A model generated the notes under the pieces. That model saw only the letters and a list, made by a program, of their open reading frames with translations, was not told the DNA's origin and ran no database searches. From CAVRZJ01 sp964594125 (lineage in GTDB: Bacteria > Acidobacteriota > Thermoanaerobaculia > Thermoanaerobaculales > Thermoanaerobaculaceae), in the NCBI GenBank assembly GCA_964594125.1, contig CAZQLL010000018.1, forward strand, positions 1-64,000: 64,000 bases of DNA, given 5' to 3'. Shown piece after piece: positions 20,260 to 28,396 of the stretch (positions are counted from its first letter, which is position 1; each line of letters begins with the position of its first letter). Position numbers and translations under genes: made by a program.

Positions 20260-21234
20260 TCACGGCAGCAGCACGAGCGAGCCCACGGTGCGGCGCGACT
20301 CCAGGTCGGCGTGGGCGCGCGCCGCCTCGGCGAGCGGGTAGCGCCGGCTCACGACCGCCTCGACGATCCTCTCCGCGAGCGCCGCGAACAGCTCCGCGGC
20401 ACAGGCCAGCAACTCGGCGCGCGTGGCCGTGTACGCCATCAGCGTCGGGCGCGTGAGGTACAGCGAACCCTTTGCGGAGAGCACCAGCGGCGAGAACGGC
20501 GGCACCGCGCCCGAGGCGTTCCCGAACGACACCATCAGTCCGCGCGGCTGCAGGCTGGCGAGGGAGCCCTCCCACGTCGCGGCGCCCACCGAGTCATAGA
20601 CCACGCGCACGCCGCGGCCCCCCGTGATCTCGCGGACGCGCGCCGGGAAGTCCTCGCGCGTGTAGACGATGACGTGGTCGCAGCCGTGCGCGCGCGCCAG
20701 CGCCGCCTTCTCGTCGCTGCCCACGGTGCCGATGACGGTCGCGCCGAGGCGCTTCGCCCATGGGCAGGCAAGAAGCCCGACGCCGCCGGCGGCGGCATGG
20801 AAGAGGATCACATCCCCGGGCTTGACCGGGTACGTCTGCCGCAGCAGGTACTGCGCCGTCATCCCCTTGAGCATCGTCGCGGCCGCCGTCTCGTCGCTCA
20901 CCGAGTCGGGGAGCGGCACGAGCCGCTGCGCGGCGATCAGGCGGCGCTCGGCGTAGGCGCCGATCGGCCCCCCGGCGTACGCCACGCGGTCGCCCTGGCG
21001 CACCTCCTCGACGCCGGCGCCGACCGCCTCGACGACCCCGGCGGCCTCCATCCCGATGGTCGCCGGCAGCGGCACCGGGTACAGGCCCGACCGGTGATAG
21101 GTGTCGATGAAATTGACGCCGACCGCCGTGTGGCGGACGAGTGCCTCCCCGGCCGCGGGCGCCCCGACCGCCACCTCCTCCCAGCGCAGCACGCCCGGCC
21201 CTCCGGTCGCATGGATGCGGATCGCTCGGCTCAC
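20260..21234 (-). CDS. qor: NADPH:quinone oxidoreductase (zinc-free MDR)
   Basis: The 324-residue enzyme is a medium-chain reductase without the catalytic-zinc ligands. The N-terminal GroES-like fold contains the quinone-reductase signature around VGVNFIDTYHRSGLYP. The Rossmann fold has the AAAGGVG nucleotide motif (about 150-157). The YAGG substrate loop and the C-terminal PLAEAARAHADLESR segment are typical of E. coli Qor. It reduces quinones with NADPH in the cytoplasm. The start is GTG after a GGGAGGG ribosome site, divergent from the DUF1232 gene. Confidence 0.9.
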   Translation of the reverse strand: MSRAIRIHATGGPGVLRWEEVAVGAPAAGEALVRHTAVGVNFIDTYHRSGLYPVPLPATIGMEAAGVVEAVGAGVEEVRQGDRVAYAGGPIGAYAERRLIAAQRLVPLPDSVSDETAAATMLKGMTAQYLLRQTYPVKPGDVILFHAAAGGVGLLACPWAKRLGATVIGTVGSDEKAALARAHGCDHVIVYTREDFPARVREITGGRGVRVVYDSVGAATWEGSLASLQPRGLMVSFGNASGAVPPFSPLVLSAKGSLYLTRPTLMAYTATRAELLACAAELFAALAERIVEAVVSRRYPLAEAARAHADLESRRTVGSLVLLP

Positions 21235-21321
21235 GGCGTCCCTCCCGCGGCCGCGCCACCCGCGCGATGTCGCGGCCGGCGCGGCAGTGCGTCACAATAG
21301 CGCAGGCGGGAGGACGGTGCG

Positions 21322-21786
21322 ATGACCGCGAATTCGCAGCCATTGCGGGCGCAGCTCGAGTACTTCGAACGGAAGGTGCGGCTCCATGTCGCGGCACGCC
21401 AGGGCGACGACGCCGGGGAAGGACAGGCGTGGACGGCGCTGCTCTCCCGCACGCCGGAGCTGTTCGCGCTGGCGATGCGGCTTCTCCTCGACGAGCGCGT
21501 CCCGCGCGACGAGCGCGAGCGCCTGCTCGCGGCGCTGCTTTACGTCGCGGCGCCGGCCGACCTGCTGCCCGAGAAGGTGCTCGGCGCCGAGGGGTATCGC
21601 GACGACCTGCTGGTGCTCGCGCTCTCCCTCGCACGCGCCGCCGCGCGGGTTCCGCCGGAGCTGCTTGCGGCGCACTGGGCGGGGTCGGGCGACGTGCGCG
21701 CGGCGATCGGCGAGATCATCTCGCGCGGGGAGGCCATCGCCGGCCCGACCCTGTGGCCGGCGATCATGGAGTGGGTCGATCGCTGA
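21322..21786 (+). CDS. DUF1232/YkvA-like small protein
   Basis: The 154-residue protein has a C-terminal half with the DUF1232 pattern: hydrophobic helix, P-x-D-L-L-P, then G-Y-x-D-D followed by a second hydrophobic helix (about 68-105). Family function is unknown; members are often small membrane-associated proteins. A GGGAGGA ribosome site supports the start. CACAAT at 21291-21296 may be its -10 box. Confidence 0.65.
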   Translation: MTANSQPLRAQLEYFERKVRLHVAARQGDDAGEGQAWTALLSRTPELFALAMRLLLDERVPRDERERLLAALLYVAAPADLLPEKVLGAEGYRDDLLVLALSLARAAARVPPELLAAHWAGSGDVRAAIGEIISRGEAIAGPTLWPAIMEWVDR

Positions 21787-21811
21787 CTCTGATCATTGTT
21801 CAGAGAGTCCC

Positions 21812-21909
21812 CCCGAAAGGGCGGGAGCGCGGGCGCCCTCGCCCGCGCGGAGGTCCTGCCCTGCGGCGCCCGGGCCGGCGAGGGCGCCGGCCCACCCGGC
21901 GGCTTTCAT
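21812..21909 (+). repeat. Dispersed two-hairpin repeat, copy 2
   Basis: Hairpin 1 (21828-21847, loop CCCT) and hairpin 2 (21872-21893, loop AGGG) have the same sequences as in copy 1. The ends GAAAGG and GGCTTTC form a short terminal inverted repeat. The gap 21787-22109 contains this copy, one further hairpin and no gene. Confidence 0.75.
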
Positions 21910-21940
21910 GGTCCGGGGTGCGCCGCGGCTCACGAGGAAT

Positions 21941-21964
21941 GGGGGAGGTCTCGCGACCTCCCCC
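21941..21964. terminator. 10-bp perfect hairpin
   Basis: Stem 21941-21950 pairs with 21955-21964 around a TCGC loop. It lies about 155 bp downstream of the DUF1232 gene and 145 bp upstream of the ferredoxin gene. Without a T-run its role as a terminator is uncertain; it may belong to the repeat. Confidence 0.35.
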
Positions 21965-22109
21965 TGAATCGCCGAGGCGAACTCGGCGCCTTCACCCGCG
22001 GCGCCGGAGGCGCTTCCGGGCCGCCGGCCTTGACGGCGGTCAAGGCGCCTCTGCCGTCCTGGTGCGACGCTGCAGCGCAGACGGGCGCTCGGGTCCCGGG
22101 GGGGAGACG

Positions 22110-22958
22110 ATGGCGGTGCGGGAGCTGATCCGGATCGACGAGGCGCTGTGCGACGGGTGCGGGCAGTGCGTGCCGGCGTGCGCAGAAGGCGCGCTCGCGG
22201 TCATCGACGGCAAGGCGAAGCTGGTCAGCGACGTCTACTGCGACGGCATGGGCGCCTGCCTGGGCCACTGCCCGCAGGGGGCGATCACGATCGAGCGGGT
22301 GGAGGCGCGGCCGTTCGACGCGGCGGCGGTGGCGGCGGCGAGGCATGCGGCCGACAGCCGGCAGCCGGCAGCCGACGCGCGCGCGACGCCTGCGGAGCCG
22401 ACCCTCGGCGCAGCGCACGGCGCGGGCGCGGCTGCGGGCCACGGCGAGGCGGGCGGGGCGTGCCCGGGCTCGCGCACGCTCGATTTCCGGTCGCGGCCGC
22501 CGGCGGCGGCGCCGGGGGCGGGACAGCCGTCGGCGCTCCGCCAGTGGCCGGTGCAGCTCCACCTGCTCTCGCCGGCCGCACCGTTCTTCCGCGGCGCGGA
22601 CGTCCTCCTGGCTGCAGACTGCGTGGCGTTCGCGGTGGGCGACTTCCACGCCGCGCACCTCGCGGGCCACGCCCTGGCGATCGCCTGTCCGAAGCTCGAC
22701 GTGCAGCAGGAGAGCTACCGCGACAAGCTTGCCGCGATGATCGACCAGAGCGGCATCGCGTCGCTGACCGTGATGATCATGCAGGTGCCGTGCTGCGGCG
22801 GTCTCGCGCAGCTCGCGCTGCACGCGGCGGCGCGGGCGTCGCGCACGGTGCCGATGCGCTACGTCGTGGTCGGCGTGCACGGCGAGATCCTCGACCACGG
22901 GCCGCTGGCGGCGCCGGGCCGCGCGCCCGCGGCGGCGGCGCTGCCCGTGCGACCGTAG
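22110..22958 (+). CDS. Ferredoxin-domain protein with cysteine-rich C-terminal domain
   Basis: The 282-residue protein starts at the ATG at 22110 after GGGGAG. The ferredoxin domain has Cys14, 17, 20 and 24 in the first motif. In the second motif Cys44, 50 and 54 are present but position 47 is Met, so only one standard [4Fe-4S] site is assured. A low-complexity linker (about 75-145) contains four in-frame heptamer repeats. The C-terminal domain (about 150-260) has PKLD, a Y-R-D-K-L helix and PCCGG, as in small electron-transfer proteins of anaerobes. The redox partner is unknown. KAS III follows after 72 bp. Confidence 0.8.
   Translation: MAVRELIRIDEALCDGCGQCVPACAEGALAVIDGKAKLVSDVYCDGMGACLGHCPQGAITIERVEARPFDAAAVAAARHAADSRQPAADARATPAEPTLGAAHGAGAAAGHGEAGGACPGSRTLDFRSRPPAAAPGAGQPSALRQWPVQLHLLSPAAPFFRGADVLLAADCVAFAVGDFHAAHLAGHALAIACPKLDVQQESYRDKLAAMIDQSGIASLTVMIMQVPCCGGLAQLALHAAARASRTVPMRYVVVGVHGEILDHGPLAAPGRAPAAAALPVRP
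22350..22377 (+). repeat. Heptamer array inside the ferredoxin gene, 4 units
   Basis: Units GCCGACA, GCCGGCA, GCCGGCA and GCCGACG lie in strict 7-bp register. Four heptamers make 28 bp, so codon phase shifts through the array. It encodes part of the linker just after the ferredoxin domain. Confidence 0.7.
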
Positions 22959-22976
22959 CGCCCCGGCCGCGGCGGT

Positions 22977-23005
22977 TTGACAATTCACGGCCCGGGTCTG
23001 AGAAT
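22977..23005 (+). promoter_or_regulatory. Sigma70-type promoter for the KAS III operon
   Basis: A perfect TTGACA -35 (22977-22982) is followed by a 17-nt spacer and GAGAAT (23000-23005, 4 of 6 to TATAAT). It lies 25 nt before the KAS III start and just after the ferredoxin gene stop. Confidence 0.55.
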
Positions 23006-23030
23006 CCGTTGGCTCGACCGCGGAGGTCCC

Positions 23031-24086
23031 ATGCGCGCAGTGATCCAGGGAACCGGGATGTTCGTGCCGCCGCACGAGGTTCACAACTCCCGGCTCGGCC
23101 TCGTGATGGACACCACCGACGAGTGGATCCAGCAGCGCACCGGCATCGTTACCCGCCGCTTCGCCGATGCGGGCGTCGCCACCTCCGACCTCGCGCTTCC
23201 GGCGGCGCGGCAGGCGCTCGACCGGGCCGGGCTGGGGCCCGCGGACATCGACTACGTCGTGTTCGCAACGATGACCCCCGACTACTACTTCCCGGGCTCG
23301 GGTGCGGTGTTCGCTGGCAAGATGGGACTGAAGCGGGTGCCGTGCCTCGACATCCGGCAGCAGTGCGCGGGGTTCGTGTACGGGCTGCAGGTGGCCGACG
23401 CCCTCGTGCGTTCCGGGCAGTACCGCCGCGTCCTGCTGATCGGCGCCGAGGTGCACGGCGGCCTGCAGCCGTGGCGGAGCTGGGACATCGTTCTCGGCAA
23501 GACGAACCGCACCGTCGACCCCGACGAGTATGCGAGCAACACGGCATACCGCGACCGCACGGTGCTGTTCGGCGACGGTGCGGGCGCCGTGGTGCTCGCC
23601 GCCGAGCCGGACGACGGGCGCGGCGTCGTCGACGTGCTGGTTCACACGGACGGCGGGCTCTTCGACCGGCTGTGGGTGAACGCCGGCGGCAGCGCCGAGC
23701 GCCCCTACTTCCAGCCGGCGATGTACGAGGACGGACGGACGGTCCCGATCGTGCAGGGACGCGAGGTGTTCCGCCTGGCGGTGACGCTGATGCCCGAGGT
23801 GATGCTCGCGCTGCTGGCGCGCAACGGTCTGACGCCCGACGACGTGGCGCTGACGATCTTCCACCAGGCGAACCTGCGCATCAACGAGGCGGTGCAGAAG
23901 CGGCTCGGGCTGCCCGACGAGCGGGTGTTCAACAACATCCAGAAGTACGGCAACACCACGGCCGCGACCATACCGATCGCGCTGCACGAGGCGATCGAGC
24001 AGGGCCGGGTGAAGCGCGGCGACCTGCTGTGCTTCGTCGGCCTCGGCAGCGGCCTCAACTGGGGCGCCGTCCTGTACCGCTACTGA
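23031..24086 (+). CDS. fabH: 3-oxoacyl-ACP synthase III (KAS III)
   Basis: The 351-residue thiolase-fold enzyme condenses an acyl-CoA starter with a malonyl-type extender. The catalytic triad is visible: Cys112 in QQCAG, His278 in FHQAN and Asn308 in YGNTT. The N-terminal DTTDEWIQQRTGI segment is typical of FabH. The start follows GGAGG. It is about 30 residues longer than E. coli FabH, with an insertion around the YEDGRTV region. It may serve fatty-acid initiation or a specialised branched or long-chain product. The downstream YhhN and ACBP genes support a lipid context. Confidence 0.88.
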   Translation: MRAVIQGTGMFVPPHEVHNSRLGLVMDTTDEWIQQRTGIVTRRFADAGVATSDLALPAARQALDRAGLGPADIDYVVFATMTPDYYFPGSGAVFAGKMGLKRVPCLDIRQQCAGFVYGLQVADALVRSGQYRRVLLIGAEVHGGLQPWRSWDIVLGKTNRTVDPDEYASNTAYRDRTVLFGDGAGAVVLAAEPDDGRGVVDVLVHTDGGLFDRLWVNAGGSAERPYFQPAMYEDGRTVPIVQGREVFRLAVTLMPEVMLALLARNGLTPDDVALTIFHQANLRINEAVQKRLGLPDERVFNNIQKYGNTTAATIPIALHEAIEQGRVKRGDLLCFVGLGSGLNWGAVLYRY

Positions 24087-24092
24087 GGCGTG

Positions 24093-24725
24093 ATGCCCTG
24101 GTGGTGGCCCTTCGCGGCGGTAACGGCGGCCGGTGCGGCGGTCACGCTTGCCGGCGAGCGTTGGGGTCGGCGCGCGCTCGTGTTTGCCGCAAAGCCGGTG
24201 GCGTCGGCGGCCTTCGTGGCGCTGGCGTGGCGTGCCTACGAGCCGCCCGGGCCCTACGGCGCCTGGATCGTCGCCGGCTTGCTGCTCTCGCTGGTCGGGG
24301 ACGTGTGCCTGGCCCACCCGCGCGGCCTGCGGGCGGGTCTGGGCGCGTTCCTCCTTGCCCACGTCGCCTACGTCGCGGCGTTCCACTCGCTGCTGCCGGC
24401 GCGCGCGTGGCCGCTCGCGGCGGCGCTGCCGTTCGCCGCGGCGAGCGCCGTCGTGGTCCGCTGGCTGTGGCCGCACCTGGGGCCGTTGCAGGCGCCGGTG
24501 GCGGCGTACGTCGCGGCGATCACGGTGATGGTGTGGGGGGCGGCGGCGGCGTTCCTCGCGGGCCGCGCCTCGTGGCTCGCCGCGGTCGGGGCGGTGCTCT
24601 TCTACCTCTCGGATATCGCGGTGGCGCGCCAGCGGTTCGTCCGGCCGGAGTTCCGCAACCGCGCGTGGGGTCTGCCGGTGTACTACCTCGGCCAGACGTT
24701 GCTTGCGCTTTCGGCCGCGCGGTGA
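24093..24725 (+). CDS. YhhN/TMEM86-family membrane protein (lysoplasmalogenase-like)
   Basis: The polytopic membrane protein of about 210 residues has roughly seven to eight hydrophobic helices. Family features are KP in an early helix, LLLSLVGD and the following short charged loop, and FLLAHVAYV. Characterised relatives hydrolyse the vinyl-ether bond of lysoplasmalogens. The ATG at 24093 is preceded by GAGG just after the KAS III stop; a GTG at 24090 is also possible. The spacing indicates translation coupled to KAS III. Confidence 0.75.
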   Translation: MPWWWPFAAVTAAGAAVTLAGERWGRRALVFAAKPVASAAFVALAWRAYEPPGPYGAWIVAGLLLSLVGDVCLAHPRGLRAGLGAFLLAHVAYVAAFHSLLPARAWPLAAALPFAAASAVVVRWLWPHLGPLQAPVAAYVAAITVMVWGAAAAFLAGRASWLAAVGAVLFYLSDIAVARQRFVRPEFRNRAWGLPVYYLGQTLLALSAAR

Positions 24726-24753
24726 AACCATCCGGGCCGGCGAGGAGAGACCC

Positions 24754-25011
24754 ATGGACCTGAAGGCTCAGTTCGAAGCTGCCGCGGCGCGCTCCAGGAC
24801 GCTGCCGTCGCGCCCGTCCAACGACGTGCTGCTGCAGCTCTACGCGCTCTACAAGCAGGCCACCGAGGGCGACGTGACCGGCGACGCGCCCGGCTTCTTC
24901 GACCTCGTCGGCCAGGCGAAGTACGACGCCTGGGAGAAGCTCAAGGGGAAGGCGCAGGACGCCGCGATGCAGGAGTACGTCGCGCTCGTCGACGGGTTGT
25001 TCAAGGGGTAG
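24754..25011 (+). CDS. Acyl-CoA-binding protein (ACBP)
   Basis: The 85-residue four-helix protein matches the ACBP fold almost end to end: PSNDVLLQLYALYKQATEGD in the first half and the K-Y-D-A-W-E-K-L-K segment typical of ligand contact in the second. ACBPs bind long-chain acyl-CoA in the cytoplasm and are near-universal in eukaryotes but patchy in bacteria. The start follows GAGGAG. It sits in the KAS III - YhhN - ACBP - MOSC run. Confidence 0.92.
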   Translation: MDLKAQFEAAAARSRTLPSRPSNDVLLQLYALYKQATEGDVTGDAPGFFDLVGQAKYDAWEKLKGKAQDAAMQEYVALVDGLFKG

Positions 25012-25017
25012 GGGGCG

Positions 25018-25824
25018 GTGAGCGAGCCGCTCGCGACGCTGACGGGGCTGTACGTCTATCCGCTCAAGTCGGCGCGCGGCATCGCGCTCGAGCGCGCCAC
25101 GATCGACGAGCGCGGGATCGAGCACGACCGCCGCTGGATGGTCGTCGACGGGCGGGGCGTGTTCGTCTCACAGCGGACGCACCCGCGGCTCGCGCTGGTC
25201 GGCACCGCTCTCGAAGGCGATGCGTTGCGGCTCTCGGCGCCCGGCCTGCCGAACGTGACCGTCGTGCCCCCGGACGAGCACGCCGCCGCCATGCCGGTTC
25301 GCGTCTGGAACGACGACGTTGGCGCATTCCCGGCCGCTGCCACCGCGAGCGCATGGATCAGCGAGCACCTCGGCGCCCGCTGCACCCTCGTCCACCTGCC
25401 CGACTCGGCGGCCCGGCGCGTCAAAGCGCCGTACAGGCCCGCGAGCCTCGTGAGCTTCGCCGATGCGTTCCCGTTCCTGCTGCTTTCCGAAGCCTCGCTC
25501 GCCGAGCTCAACCGCCGACTCGATCGCCCGGTGCCGATGGACCGCTTCCGCCCCAACCTCGTCGTCTCGGGGTGCGCTCCTCACGCCGAGGACTCCTGGC
25601 GCCGCATTCGCATCGGCGACGTTGTCTTCACGGTGGCGAAGCCGTGCAGCCGCTGCGTCGTCGTCGCCACCGATCAGTCCACCGGCGAGCGCCACCGCGA
25701 GCCGCTCGCTACTCTCGCCACCTACCGCCTCCAGGAAGGGAAGGTCATGTTCGGCCAGAACCTGATCCACGAAGGCGAGGGCATGCTCGCCGTCGGTGAG
25801 CCGGTCGGTGGCGCCGAGCGGTAG
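25018..25824 (+). CDS. MOSC-domain protein (YcbX/MARC-like)
   Basis: The 268-residue protein has an N-terminal MOSC beta-barrel (about 1-115, with the YPLKSARGI and EHDRRWM motifs) and a C-terminal MOSC domain (about 125-265) containing the conserved cysteine region KPCSRC. This architecture is that of the molybdenum-cofactor N-reductases YcbX and mARC, which reduce N-hydroxylated bases using an external electron donor. No ferredoxin domain is fused, so an upstream partner would be needed. The start is GTG, 6 nt after the ACBP stop. A link to the downstream nucleobase operon is plausible. Confidence 0.87.
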   Translation: MSEPLATLTGLYVYPLKSARGIALERATIDERGIEHDRRWMVVDGRGVFVSQRTHPRLALVGTALEGDALRLSAPGLPNVTVVPPDEHAAAMPVRVWNDDVGAFPAAATASAWISEHLGARCTLVHLPDSAARRVKAPYRPASLVSFADAFPFLLLSEASLAELNRRLDRPVPMDRFRPNLVVSGCAPHAEDSWRRIRIGDVVFTVAKPCSRCVVVATDQSTGERHREPLATLATYRLQEGKVMFGQNLIHEGEGMLAVGEPVGGAER

Positions 25825-25859
25825 GGTTGTCGTCTCTTCGCGCGGCGGGCGCGGGCCGC

Positions 25860-25894
25860 CGGTCAGGGCCGTTACCGGCGTGGTAGCCTGACCG
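25860..25894 (+). promoter_or_regulatory. Inverted repeat in the leader of the dihydropyrimidine operon
   Basis: An 8-bp inverted repeat (25860-25867 and 25887-25894) lies between the MOSC stop and the start at 25907. TAGCCT at 25884-25889 could be a -10 box, which would make the repeat an operator-like site. The evidence is only the symmetry and position. Confidence 0.3.
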
Positions 25895-25906
25895 CCGGGG
25901 GGCGGC

Positions 25907-28396
25907 ATGCAGACCGAACGTCCCATGTTCCTGAGCGACGCCCGGCTCGCGGCGGAGATGGCGCGCTGCGAGTACTGCGAGACCAAGCCGTGCAAGGGGA
26001 TGTGCCCGTCTGACTGCTCGCCGGCCGATTTCATCATGGCGGCGCGGCAGGGGCAGCCGTCGGACTTCCGCCGTGCCGCGGCGATGATCATGGCGGCCAA
26101 CCCGCTGGGCGGCGTCTGCGGCGCGGTGTGTCCGGACCGCCACTGCATGCGCGGCTGCGCGCTCGCCGGTTTCGACCGTGCGATCGACATCCCGGCGGTG
26201 CAGGCGGCGATCATCGCGCGCGCGCGCCGGCTCGGCGTGATGCTGGAGCTGGCGCGGCGTCCCGCCACGGGACGGCGTGTCGCGGTGGCCGGCGGCGGCC
26301 CGGCGGGTTTCGGCGCCGCCGCGGTGCTGGCACACGAAGGCGTGGCGGTCGAGGTACTGGAGGCGGGGGAGCGTCCGGGCGGCATGGCCCGTTTGATCCC
26401 GGAGGACCGGCTGCTGCGCGAGGTGCTGCTCGCGGACCTCGACTTCGTGATCGCGCTCGGCGACGTGACGGTGAGGACCGGCGCGCCGGTGAGCGACCCC
26501 GCGTCGCTGCTCGCCGCCGGCTACGACGCCGTGGTGGTCGCCTCCGGGCTGGCGTTGCCGCTGCGCCTGGGCGTGCCGGGCGAGGAACTGGCGATCGCCG
26601 CGGCGAGCTGGCTCGCCGACCCGGGCGCGCACGACCTCGCCGGCCGCCGCGTCGCGGTGGTCGGCGGCGGTGCGGTGGCAGCCGACTGCGCGGTCCTTGC
26701 CGCCGAGCGCGGCGCGGCGCACGTCGAGCTCGTCGCGCTCGAGAAGCTCTCCGAGATGCCGCTGACCGACCGCGAGCTGCACGCCGTGATCGCCGCCGGC
26801 GTGCACGTCTCGGGGCGCACGCGCGTGCTCGAGGTGCTGATTCGCGGAGGTGCGGTCGCCGGCCTGCGCGTGGCCAAGGTGGCGCTCCCCGACGGCGCCG
26901 TGTTCCATCCCCGGGCGGTGAAGGAGCTCGCCGGCAGCGAGCAGCTCCGCCCCGACATCGACACCGTGATCGTGGCGATCGGCGCGGCGGCCGCCGTCGA
27001 CCGCGAGCCGCCTCCCGGCGTGTTCCTCGCCGGCGACGTGGAGCACGGCCCGACCACCGTGGTCGAGGCGGTGGCCGCCGGCAAGAACGCCGCGGCCGCC
27101 GTCCTACGCCACCTCGGCCTCGACCTTCCTTCGAATGACGACCCACGGCCCACGACCCACGTCCTCCCGCGCATCAAGAGCGTCGTCGTCCTGTCCGGTC
27201 TCCGCCGCCACCCCGTCCCGCTGGCTGCGGAGTTCTTCGGGCGGCCGATCCTGTCGCCGTTCCTGCTCTCGGCCTCGCCGGTCACCGACGGCTACGACCA
27301 GATGCGCAAGGCGTACGAGGCGGGTTGGGCGGGCGGCGTGATGAAGACCGCGTTCGACAACGTGCCGATCCACGTGCCGGCCGCCTACATGTTCTCGTTC
27401 GGAAAGACGACGTTCGGCAACTGCGACAACGTTTCCGAGCATCCGCTCGACCGCGTGTGCGGCGAGATCGAGCGGCTCGTCCGCGAGTACCCGGATCGCC
27501 TGACGATCGGCTCGAGCGGCGGCCCGGTGACCGGCGACGACGCGCAAGACGCCGGCGTCTGGCAGGCGAATACCCGCAAGCTTGAGGCGGCCGGCGCGAT
27601 GGGGATCGAGTACTCGCTGTCGTGCCCGCAGGGCGGCGACGGCACCCGGGGCGACATCGTCGCGCAGGACGCGGAGCTGACGGCGCGCGTGATCGAGTGG
27701 GTGCTCGCCGCCGGCGACCCCGAGGTGCCGAAGCTGTTCAAACTCACCGCCGCGGTGACCGCGATCGTGCCGATCATCGCCGCGGTGCGCGCGGCGTTCG
27801 CCCGCCACCCGCACGCGCGGGCGGGCGTCACGCTCGCGAACAGCTTCCCGGCGCTGGCGTTCAGGCGCGGCGCGAAGGCGGCGTGGGACGAGGGGATCGT
27901 GGTCGGGCTCTCCGGCGAGGGGGTGACGCCGATCTCCAACCTGACGCTCGCCAAGGTGGCGGCGCAGGGCGTCGCCGTGTCGGGCAACGGCGGACCGATG
28001 AGCTACCTCGCCGCCGCTCACTTCCTCGCGCTCGGCGCGCGCACGGTGCAGTTCTGCAGCGCCGCGATGAAGTACGGCGTCGGCGTCGTCGACGAACTGC
28101 ACTCAGGGCTGTCGCACCTGCTCGCCGAGCGCGGCCTCGCCTCGGTGGGCGAGCTGATCGGCCGCGCGCTCCCGGCGCCGGTGACCGACTTCCTTGCGCT
28201 GCCGGCGGCGAAGCAGGTCTCCGCGCTGCACCCGGAGCTGTGCACGCGCTGCGGCAACTGCACGCGCTGCCCGTACCTCGCGATCACCCTCGGCGCCGAC
28301 GGCCTCCCCTCGACTGACGAGTCCCGCTGCATCGGCTGCACGTTCTGCGTGCAGCAGTGCTTCGCGGGCGCGCTGTTCATGAGGGATCGCGCATGA
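25907..28396 (+). CDS. One-chain dihydropyrimidine-dehydrogenase-like flavoprotein
   Basis: The 829-residue protein has the domain order of eukaryotic DPD: an N-terminal cysteine-rich Fe-S domain (about 20-90), a GltD-like FAD/NAD(P) module (about 123-405, with GGGPAGFG and VVGGGAVAAD), a DHOD-like FMN barrel (about 420-765) and a C-terminal 2[4Fe-4S] ferredoxin (CTRCGNC and CIGCTFC). The catalytic loop LSCPQG is kept with Cys573, but the residue before it is Ser rather than the Asn of characterised DPDs, and the barrel motif is A-N-S where DPD has A-N-T. The substrate may therefore not be uracil or thymine. The seam between modules (around residue 409-420) contains a heptamer array. It overlaps ssnA by ATGA. 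Confidence 0.85.
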   Translation: MQTERPMFLSDARLAAEMARCEYCETKPCKGMCPSDCSPADFIMAARQGQPSDFRRAAAMIMAANPLGGVCGAVCPDRHCMRGCALAGFDRAIDIPAVQAAIIARARRLGVMLELARRPATGRRVAVAGGGPAGFGAAAVLAHEGVAVEVLEAGERPGGMARLIPEDRLLREVLLADLDFVIALGDVTVRTGAPVSDPASLLAAGYDAVVVASGLALPLRLGVPGEELAIAAASWLADPGAHDLAGRRVAVVGGGAVAADCAVLAAERGAAHVELVALEKLSEMPLTDRELHAVIAAGVHVSGRTRVLEVLIRGGAVAGLRVAKVALPDGAVFHPRAVKELAGSEQLRPDIDTVIVAIGAAAAVDREPPPGVFLAGDVEHGPTTVVEAVAAGKNAAAAVLRHLGLDLPSNDDPRPTTHVLPRIKSVVVLSGLRRHPVPLAAEFFGRPILSPFLLSASPVTDGYDQMRKAYEAGWAGGVMKTAFDNVPIHVPAAYMFSFGKTTFGNCDNVSEHPLDRVCGEIERLVREYPDRLTIGSSGGPVTGDDAQDAGVWQANTRKLEAAGAMGIEYSLSCPQGGDGTRGDIVAQDAELTARVIEWVLAAGDPEVPKLFKLTAAVTAIVPIIAAVRAAFARHPHARAGVTLANSFPALAFRRGAKAAWDEGIVVGLSGEGVTPISNLTLAKVAAQGVAVSGNGGPMSYLAAAHFLALGARTVQFCSAAMKYGVGVVDELHSGLSHLLAERGLASVGELIGRALPAPVTDFLALPAAKQVSALHPELCTRCGNCTRCPYLAITLGADGLPSTDESRCIGCTFCVQQCFAGALFMRDRA
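27132..27166 (+). repeat. Heptamer array at the flavoprotein module seam, 5 units
   Basis: Units CGAATGA, CGACCCA, CGGCCCA, CGACCCA and CGTCCTC run in 7-bp register. They encode the short Asp/Pro-rich linker exactly between the GltD-like and DHOD-like modules, which in many bacteria are separate proteins. Confidence 0.65.
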
